This document shows positions 1 to 5,733 of a stretch of DNA of 12,499 bases, in pieces; the stretch's first letter is position 1, and each line of letters begins with the position of its first letter. Source of the stretch: Ramicandelaber brevisporus. Taxonomy: Eukaryota; Kickxellomycota; Ramicandelaberales; Ramicandelaberaceae. The notes beneath the pieces were generated by a model. That model saw only the letters and a list, made by a program, of their open reading frames with translations, did no database searches and had not been told where the DNA came from. A program made the translations under genes and the position numbers. Where the stretch lies: contig MU602821.1 in assembly GCA_025201865.1 (NCBI GenBank), forward strand, positions 9,533 through 22,031. Direction: 5' to 3'.

Positions 1-280
1 TTTTACTTCAATTTTTACTATTGATTTTACTGTGGAGAGTGCATCACCCACGGATGCGCCTCAAAAAATTTTGAGCCCTATTGCCCACTTGCTTGCTTGC
101 TCAACTCGTTTGAATAAATCGGAGGCTTTAAAAACGAAGCCCATTTCAATCGGAATTAGCCACCACATCTGGAGTAAACACATCTTTTATGCGAATCAAA
201 GTTATAACTATCAAGTGAGCATGAGTAATAGTTGACGCTTAAACGAAAAAAGATAATAATAATGGGAATGGAAAGGAAGA
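1..280. other. Gene-free left edge
   Basis: I find no ATG-initiated reading frame with protein-like composition on either strand. The only longer open stretch, 32-235 on the plus strand, begins at GTG and looks random. An AATAAA hexamer sits at 113-118 on the plus strand and could belong to the 3' end of a plus-strand gene lying left of the window. Otherwise this is the DNA downstream of the minus-strand tyrosinase and probably contains its 3' UTR. No canonical AATAAA on the minus strand is visible here. Confidence 0.5.
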
Positions 281-323
281 GTAATAATAATAATGATGAT
301 GATGATGATGATGATAATAATTA
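281..323. repeat. Trinucleotide microsatellite (TAA/TGA-type)
   Basis: A run of about four TAA-like units, then roughly seven GAT/TGA units, then further TAA units. It reads straight into the tyrosinase stop codon (TAA on the minus strand at 323-321). In the tyrosinase mRNA this would be an ATC/ATT repeat at the very start of the 3' UTR. It is a simple sequence repeat and is expected to vary in length between isolates. Confidence 0.85.
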
Positions 324-1733
324 GATGACGATTTTGAACCCATTCAGGCGATTGACATTGATAATGTGCTGATCAATACGCTTCTCGCTCTTCCGAACCT
401 CTTCCAGGTTATAGCCCATCATACGTGCGTAATCTTCGGGCATTGGCATCAAGCGGCGCAGAGGCAGGCTCAGTTTGGGCACGAAAATCTCTATAACACC
501 ACCTTCCATATCCACATTGTTGTTCTTGTTGCCATCGTTGCCGCCGTCGCTGTTGGCTGAGAGAGTGTGTACTGGTGAAGAGCGCTGGATAGGATCGCGG
601 TCACGTGGAACACCAGCCGTTGTGATGACAGGAGCGCCACCGATGGCACTCAAATCGGTAAATTCGAATGAGCGCTTGTTGGCGTCAGAGATGGTGGCCT
701 TGGCGGCCATGACTGCCTCGTCGTATGGGGATGAAGCGTCCTTGAAATCGCGAGTCTGTAGCGACGAATGCTCAAGACCGCTGCGTGCGGCGCCACCACC
801 AATCGAACCTGCATAGCCATAGCAAAGATTGGCAATTGGCATAACCGATCCCACCGTGTATGGGTAGCCAGACAGCACGCTGTTGAGCGACGCTTGCGTG
901 TTGTCGAAGTTGGTGCCGCCGTAGTCCCAGAACCGCGCGCCATTGTTCATCGCCTGCCATGTGCTCCAGATGTAGTCCACGAACGTGTGATGGAAGAAGA
1001 AAATCAAGTCGTTTGGAGCCTCCATACCGGAAGCATCACCACCCGTGTTCAGGTGCACGTGCGGGTGCAGCGCATTCTCAACGTTGGTCGCAAACCGCTG
1101 GAAATCAGCCTGCTCGGCCATTACTGTCTGTACCGCTGACAGTGGCGCATACGGCTGGAAGTTAAAGTTGCGACGCAGGCAGTGCTGGCTGACCTGACCA
1201 GTACCTATGTAATACATTGTCAGCGAGCCCATGGTGCCACTCGAGTTCACCACACATTGATCGCCCTGGCGTCCATTCCCTGAAATCCAATCGTCGCTCC
1301 ACAGCGGACTGGCGGGTGGATTCTGCGAGTCAATTGTGAAATCAAAATACGGCTGGAACACTGTGGGGTCACCTGAGGCGCGTTGGAGAGCCTGCTCCCA
1401 GTCTCGAGTGAAGGCACGATGCCACGGCAAAAACTGGGGGCGGCTGTGGATGGGCCATGCCTGACTGGTGTGCAGCTGAGCAAAGCGGTCAAACTGGTTT
1501 GGGCGTGTGCTGCCTTCGGGGCCTTTGAGAGCGCGGACGGCGGCAAAGTAGCGAGAGCGCTCGTCTCCTGACAGAGTGCGGAATTCGCGGCGAGTCACCA
1601 CGGTTGTGCATTGGGCTGCAACTTGATGGACTTGCGGGAGGCTTGTCAAAAATAAGAACTGCACCGCCAAAACCAAGAGCAAGGTGAGCTGCGATATTGC
1701 TTTGAGTAGGGGAAACGAATGAAAGCGCTGCAT
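321..1733 (-). CDS. Secreted tyrosinase (type-3 copper oxidase)
   Basis: A 470-residue protein with the tyrosinase central domain, which oxidises phenols or catechols to quinones (melanin and phenolic metabolism). Residues 1-40 form a clear signal peptide: hydrophobic core at about 11-30, likely cleavage after V-A-A before Q41-C42. Copper site A is H88, H96 and H105, with the expected H-x8-H spacing and the P-W-H-R context. Copper site B is H223-x3-H227 plus H248/H249 in an F-F-F-H-H-T-F-V-D setting. The family's Cys-x-His thioether cysteine before the second CuA histidine is absent (P94 occupies that place). Residue 224, after the first CuB histidine, is Pro, where many monophenolases have Asn. 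The catalytic domain is followed by a Gly/Asn-rich linker (about 393-422) and a charged C-terminal tail. The start is the first in-frame ATG. The frame stays open to 2108, but that upstream extension has no ATG and looks non-coding. The family call is certain; substrate range is not. Confidence 0.93.
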   Translation of the reverse strand: MQRFHSFPLLKAISQLTLLLVLAVQFLFLTSLPQVHQVAAQCTTVVTRREFRTLSGDERSRYFAAVRALKGPEGSTRPNQFDRFAQLHTSQAWPIHSRPQFLPWHRAFTRDWEQALQRASGDPTVFQPYFDFTIDSQNPPASPLWSDDWISGNGRQGDQCVVNSSGTMGSLTMYYIGTGQVSQHCLRRNFNFQPYAPLSAVQTVMAEQADFQRFATNVENALHPHVHLNTGGDASGMEAPNDLIFFFHHTFVDYIWSTWQAMNNGARFWDYGGTNFDNTQASLNSVLSGYPYTVGSVMPIANLCYGYAGSIGGGAARSGLEHSSLQTRDFKDASSPYDEAVMAAKATISDANKRSFEFTDLSAIGGAPVITTAGVPRDRDPIQRSSPVHTLSANSDGGNDGNKNNNVDMEGGVIEIFVPKLSLPLRRLMPMPEDYARMMGYNLEEVRKSEKRIDQHIINVNRLNGFKIVI

Positions 1734-2195
1734 GTCAAATGTAAAAGTTGCGATGCAAAAACAAAAATGCGCAAGAGAGATAGGATATATAGTATTAGGA
1801 GGGGAGGGGGCGATTTGTTGAGTATTGTTATATGAGCAATATACGGAGTAAAAAGAAAAACAAAAACAAAAGGACAACAACAAAAAAATGAGGCGTGTTA
1901 TTATAAGGGGTGAAACCGAGAAACGGAGGGTACGCAGTGTGCCAGCAAGATAGTAACAGCAAGTGCTACACAAGTACGTAACAGAAAAGGCTCTCCACTC
2001 GGCGAGAGGATGCGCTGAATAGAAGCTTGATTGATTGATTGGTGTGGAGGATGATAGGTGTAAATGGAGCAAGGAGTGAAATATGTGCTGTTTGCCACAC
2101 ACACGCACACAGCAAAGTGACTGTTAAATAGATGCTGGAAGAATGGGATAACTATTGATCAGCTCTACAGACGAATGTGGTGCGGTCCTCGGCTT

Positions 2196-2204
2196 CTTTT
2201 TATA
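2196..2204 (-). promoter_or_regulatory. Candidate TATA box on the minus strand
   Basis: Reads TATAAAAAG on the minus strand, the textbook TATA consensus, flanked by a pyrimidine-rich stretch. It lies about 460 bp upstream of the tyrosinase ATG, which would imply a long 5' leader. The TATA-like sequences at 1901-1906 (about 170 bp upstream) and 1786-1791 (about 55 bp upstream) are alternatives. No transcript data are available, so which one is used is unknown. Confidence 0.3.
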
Positions 2205-2230
2205 TTTTGCTCTTCTGACGTCTGAATTAG

Positions 2231-2275
2231 TGGAGTGATGTGGAGTGGAGTAGAGTGGAGTGGAGTGAAGTAGTG
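2231..2275. repeat. Degenerate TGGAG pentamer tandem repeat
   Basis: Nine consecutive 5-bp units, five of them exactly TGGAG and the others differing by one or two bases (TGATG, TAGAG, TGAAG, TAGTG). It lies directly upstream, in minus-strand terms, of the TATA box at 2196-2204. It could be an ordinary minisatellite or a cluster of binding sites. Confidence 0.75.
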
Positions 2276-2974
2276 TAACGTATCAAAAATAGCGATGAGT
2301 GATTAGAGAGATGAATAAAAAAAGAAAGAAGAGTGCGCAAAACACGTCAAAATAAGAACAAGGTGGCGAACAGTACACAAGAGAGGTAGTATGAGGAATG
2401 AAGGAAGGAAAGAAAAAGAAGAAAACGCTGAACGACCTTCGTATGAGCAGTTTATAGACCGTGAGCCTCAGTGTATACTTTCCCCCAAAAATAACGCAAG
2501 GGCAAGGGCTAAGCAGAGTAGGATGTGTTGTGTGACTAGAAGAAACTGAGGAAGTTGAAGAAGACAGTCGGTTGAAGAAGAAGAAAAAAAAGAGTGGTGA
2601 GCCTGGAACGAAAGACAACTGCTGCGACTGCTGCGACTGTTGCTGTTGCTGTCACTGTTGTTATTGCTACTGCATTCTTGCCATCGAGCGCATTGACTGT
2701 GAGTAAGAGTAATGCACAGCAAGACAGAGAGAGCGAAAGAAAGAAAAAAAATACAAGGAATTCACTCGCGCGTGCTGAGAGTTGGCTGAGGCGTGCGATG
2801 GAAAAACAAAAGACAAGGATGATTTGCAATAGCTCGTGTGAATGAAAGATAACTTGGATGCAAATGTCAGGCATGATCAGCGACCATGATCGGTATTTCT
2901 GTAAGTAGATTGGGAGATGTGATGCAGTGTGATGCCGCAGTTGATCGACGTCAGGGGTACCATCTCTCTGACAA

Positions 2975-4414
2975 ATGAAAAGACATGGAAAAGAAACACC
3001 GCCAACCAAGATGACCAACCGTGATCGCGGCTTCCTCCTGACGCAGCAACCGCTGAGCATTCTCGAGCACTTGTCCGCGTTTCTTCGCAATACGGACCAG
3101 GCGAAGCTGATGTTAACTTGCAAGGCTATGTTTGAGATATACGCTCGCTCTCTTTGGCGCAAAATCAGCATAAGCGATGGCAAGATTGGCAAGATGGTGG
3201 TAACAGGTGATATTTGGGCTCGCTATGGTCAGTTTATTCACACAATATCCATTGATACACACCTGGACATGGTTACTATTCTTCCTGCTATCCCAAATGT
3301 CGCTAAAATCTGTATCTGGTTGGAGAAATGTGTGTTTGATGCACAGATTCGCAAGTTGCTCGAAGAGCTTCAACATTTTCGACATGTTACGTTTTACTCG
3401 AATTGGGCAGCGCTTGACGAGATTTTGGCAGCTATTGAGTGGTGCAACAGTGCTGCAGCTGATAGATTGGATAGTATTACTTGGAATACAATGTCATTTG
3501 ATGAGCTCTTTTTGTCCAAAATGGACCATCTCATTAACGGCATCAGGGACATAAAACGGCATCGCTTTGAGATTACTGATAGAGGTGAAATGTCCGCAGA
3601 GCAAGTAGCTGCTGTTGGCCCACATTGTTGCAATTTGAACTATGGAGGTCATAGTGAAAGACGATGCATCAATACTTTCTATCAAAGTCTGCTTGGTGAA
3701 AATCAGCTTGTATTTACTCAATTGCGCAGACTTGCATTAAGAGTGTGCTGCGATGGTCAACAAGGTCATGGTTTCAAACATCTGTCGCAGAATCATTTTC
3801 CGGTGTTAAAATCCTTTGTGGTAATGTTTAAATCAGGCAAAGGGTGTATCCTTGAACTCAATAATGTACTTGATACCATCTTTGCACAACCATGGCCCAG
3901 TTTGATTTCTATTAACATTACCTGCGACTCGGCGGGGGTCGACTTCTTGTCGTTTCTTCAGCATGCACCAAATCTGGTTAAATTTCGATTGGAGACGAAT
4001 CAGGTACACCTGTCATCTGCTTCATATCTACAAGAGCCTACCCCTCCCCTTCATCCGCCATTTAAATTAAGGTACTTGGTTGATATTCAGCTCGTCAAAG
4101 TCCTCATCACAAAGGATATGCTACAGCTAATAGTCACTCTATTTCCAAGATTGTGTAGTTTGTCCGTGGTAGGTTGCATACTCTTGGGACGCACGATCAG
4201 CCACATTCGTTCAGCTGTACCTCAAGACAAGCTGCCAGTTTCTGTGAGGAGGCTGGAGCTGAAAATGCCATCAATAATAAATATAGTTTATATGGACCAC
4301 CTTGGTCTTGTATCGCTACTTCCTGGTCTCCAAGTTCTGATTAGTGACATGCCTCTATATGCCATTGAAACAATTAAGACCAATCGTCCTAACATCGGGT
4401 TCTGTGATAAATAG
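2975..4414 (+). CDS. F-box-like protein with degenerate LRR-like C-terminal region
   Basis: A 479-residue protein. Residues about 22-67 fit the F-box pattern: P25-L26, I29-L30-x2-L33, L37, D41, L45, C49-K50, then L60-W61. This is the Skp1-binding module of SCF ubiquitin ligases. The rest (about 80-479) has spaced leucine-rich strands, for example around 345-360, 365-405 and 420-450, resembling the irregular leucine-rich repeats of fungal F-box proteins. It is cytosolic or nuclear by default, with no signal peptide or membrane segment. The first ATG (2975) has a weak context (C at -3); an in-frame ATG at 3011 (A at -3) is an equally good start and loses only 12 residues before the F-box. An in-frame TGA at 2969-2971 blocks upstream extension. 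Codon use is unbiased, suggesting low expression. I do not recognise an ortholog, so the substrate is unknown. The F-box call rests on pattern only. Confidence 0.75.
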   Translation: MKRHGKETPPTKMTNRDRGFLLTQQPLSILEHLSAFLRNTDQAKLMLTCKAMFEIYARSLWRKISISDGKIGKMVVTGDIWARYGQFIHTISIDTHLDMVTILPAIPNVAKICIWLEKCVFDAQIRKLLEELQHFRHVTFYSNWAALDEILAAIEWCNSAAADRLDSITWNTMSFDELFLSKMDHLINGIRDIKRHRFEITDRGEMSAEQVAAVGPHCCNLNYGGHSERRCINTFYQSLLGENQLVFTQLRRLALRVCCDGQQGHGFKHLSQNHFPVLKSFVVMFKSGKGCILELNNVLDTIFAQPWPSLISINITCDSAGVDFLSFLQHAPNLVKFRLETNQVHLSSASYLQEPTPPLHPPFKLRYLVDIQLVKVLITKDMLQLIVTLFPRLCSLSVVGCILLGRTISHIRSAVPQDKLPVSVRRLELKMPSIINIVYMDHLGLVSLLPGLQVLISDMPLYAIETIKTNRPNIGFCDK

Positions 4415-4534
4415 GTAGCATTTCTCTTTTTCTTTCAAATATAAGGCAAACTAACTGCAATGTTAACTAAGAATATGATGAGTACGATAATGATCTTAAA
4501 TAGTGATAATAAAAACAATAAATTATACGTGCAT
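4415..4534. terminator. Convergent 3' region with plus-strand poly(A) hexamers
   Basis: A 120-bp AT-rich gap between the stop codons of the F-box-like gene and the Sgt2-like gene. Two AATAAA hexamers on the plus strand, at 4508-4513 and 4517-4522, are placed to serve the F-box gene about 100 nt after its stop. I see no AATAAA on the minus strand for the Sgt2-like gene, so its signal must be a variant or lie further left. Confidence 0.5.
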
Positions 4535-5524
4535 TTAGTTACGGCGACCACGGCCAGCACCTCCAGCGCCACCAGCTCCACCAGCGCCGCCCATCAAGTT
4601 TGCGAGGGCAGGATTGTTCATCAACGAGGCAAGATCTGGGGTGCCACCACCACCACCACCACCCAATGCACCAAGGAGAGAGTTCATGGCAGCTGGGTTG
4701 CTCATAAGGTTCTGAGCCATCTGGGCCATCATTGGGTTGTTCATGATGTCAGCCATGTTCATTCCACCAAGATCTGGCATTCCACCAGCTCCGCCAGCTC
4801 CAGCTCCAGCGCCACCACGAGCTCCGTCAGCGCCGCTAACAGTTGAAGCTGGCTTGGCAGCTGGAGTCTCGGCAAGGCGTCTCTTGGCGGTGTCGAGGGA
4901 AGCCTTCATTTGAGCATTGGCTGGATCAGCCTCAATGCCCTTCTCGTAGGCTTCAACAGCATCAGCAAACTGACCCAGGCCAAAGTAAGCGTGGCCAAGA
5001 CGGCTGTATGCCTTGATATAAGCTGGATTGGCATCAATCGACTTCTTGGCGTCAGCCACGGCAGACTTGTGGTCTCCAATCTGCGAATAGGCAGCGGCGC
5101 GGTTGGAGAAGTACACGGCATTAGTGCTGTTCAGCTCAATAGCCTGAGTGTAAAGCTTAATGGCACCATTGTAGTCCTTTGAGGTCAGCTTCTTGTTGCC
5201 CTGAGCCTTGAATTCCTCAGCCTTGGCCTTGTCTTCTTCAGATGGCTCGCTTGGGGTGGGTGCTGGTGAAGAAGCCTTCTTTTGCTTGTCGGATGCCTTG
5301 ATGAAGACATCAAAGATACTCTCGAGAGTTGCTGGCTTGCATGAGAGTGCCTTCTGCTCATCCTCGGTCAGTTTGTTGATACCGAAAGCTTCGTCGATGC
5401 AATCCATACCAACACGAACGCCGTCCGCGTCATCGGCGCCAATAGTGCCGTCCTCAACAGAGCGACGGAGGAAATCAACAATAGCGTACGCGAGACGCTG
5501 CTTCGCTGGGCTGATCTTTGGCAT
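4535..5524 (-). CDS. SGT2: Sgt2/SGTA-type small glutamine-rich TPR co-chaperone
   Basis: A 329-residue protein with the Sgt2 layout. Residues 3-65 match the N-terminal dimerisation helices that bind Get4/Get5 or Bag6-side partners. Three tandem TPRs span about 101-202 and carry the full carboxylate clamp (K106, N110, N141, K171, R175) that grips the EEVD tails of Hsp70 and Hsp90. The C-terminal part (231-329) is Gly/Met/Asn-Pro rich with STI1-like motifs (M-N-N-P-M-M at 261-266, M-S-N-P at 274-277, M-N-N-P-A-L at 302-307) and corresponds to the region that captures tail-anchored protein transmembrane segments. By family knowledge it passes such clients to the Get3/TRC40 pathway in the cytosol. 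Unlike the yeast protein, the tail is dominated by glycine and is not rich in Gln. It ends in G-R-G-R-R-N. It shares a 209-bp divergent promoter with the ThrRS gene. The start is the only sensible ATG. Confidence 0.94.
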   Translation of the reverse strand: MPKISPAKQRLAYAIVDFLRRSVEDGTIGADDADGVRVGMDCIDEAFGINKLTEDEQKALSCKPATLESIFDVFIKASDKQKKASSPAPTPSEPSEEDKAKAEEFKAQGNKKLTSKDYNGAIKLYTQAIELNSTNAVYFSNRAAAYSQIGDHKSAVADAKKSIDANPAYIKAYSRLGHAYFGLGQFADAVEAYEKGIEADPANAQMKASLDTAKRRLAETPAAKPASTVSGADGARGGAGAGAGGAGGMPDLGGMNMADIMNNPMMAQMAQNLMSNPAAMNSLLGALGGGGGGGTPDLASLMNNPALANLMGGAGGAGGAGGAGRGRRN

Positions 5525-5733
5525 CGTTGTTATAACAGGTGAACTGTAGGTTGTAATGGTGGTGGTAACGGTAATGGCTCCTCGATCAAAAAGCGGGATT
5601 GTTAGTGACAGCCGGCTTGGAAGAATAACAGAGTGCAGTCGTCAGAAGCCACGCAAACAAGCACAATCCAGATCTCCAAAGAAAAGCAAAGCAAAAGAAA
5701 CCGACCTGCAAAAAAAACACACACAGACACACA
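5525..5733. promoter_or_regulatory. Short divergent promoter between the Sgt2-like and ThrRS genes
   Basis: The ATGs of the two genes are 209 bp apart, so both promoters and both 5' leaders must fit here. No TATA box or clear heat-shock element is visible. The plus-strand leader just before the ThrRS ATG is CA-rich (5719-5733), which is a typical unstructured leader. Confidence 0.6.

Larger units (their letters stand above)
1734..2974. promoter_or_regulatory. 1.24-kb divergent intergenic region (tyrosinase / F-box gene)
   Basis: This stretch separates the minus-strand tyrosinase from the plus-strand F-box-like gene and must hold both promoters. The first ~250 bp above the tyrosinase ATG are pyrimidine-rich in the sense direction, as in many fungal leaders, with T-rich tracts at about 1851-1890 and TATA-like sequences at 1786-1791 and 1901-1906. 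A better TATA box lies at 2196-2204, next to a TGGAG repeat. From about 2280 to 2860 the plus strand is strongly purine-rich with GAA-type runs, then a short TGCTG/CGACTGCTG-like patch at 2618-2672. Reading frames here start at GTG or are low-complexity shadows; I see no convincing gene or RNA. Confidence 0.5.

Noticed and set aside
32-235. Open plus-strand frame at the left edge
   Set aside because: Starts at GTG, is only 67 codons long and has no recognisable features.
1734-2108. N-terminal extension of the tyrosinase frame by 125 residues
   Set aside because: The frame is open but begins at GTG, contains no ATG before the signal-peptide Met, and has composition typical of a pyrimidine-rich leader. 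The protein from 1733 starts with a good signal peptide.
2594-2845. Small plus-strand frame that looks like a signal peptide plus charged tail
   Set aside because: It starts at GTG, not ATG; the hydrophobic part comes from a TGCTG-type repeat and the charged part from purine-rich DNA. No support as a gene.
2536-3192. Minus-strand frame of 218 codons overlapping the F-box gene start
   Set aside because: Low-complexity Ser/Phe/Leu sequence produced by the complement of the purine-rich tract, running into the antisense of a supported gene.
4460-4846. Plus-strand Ser/Thr/His-rich frame
   Set aside because: Antisense shadow of the Gly-rich tail of the Sgt2-like gene.
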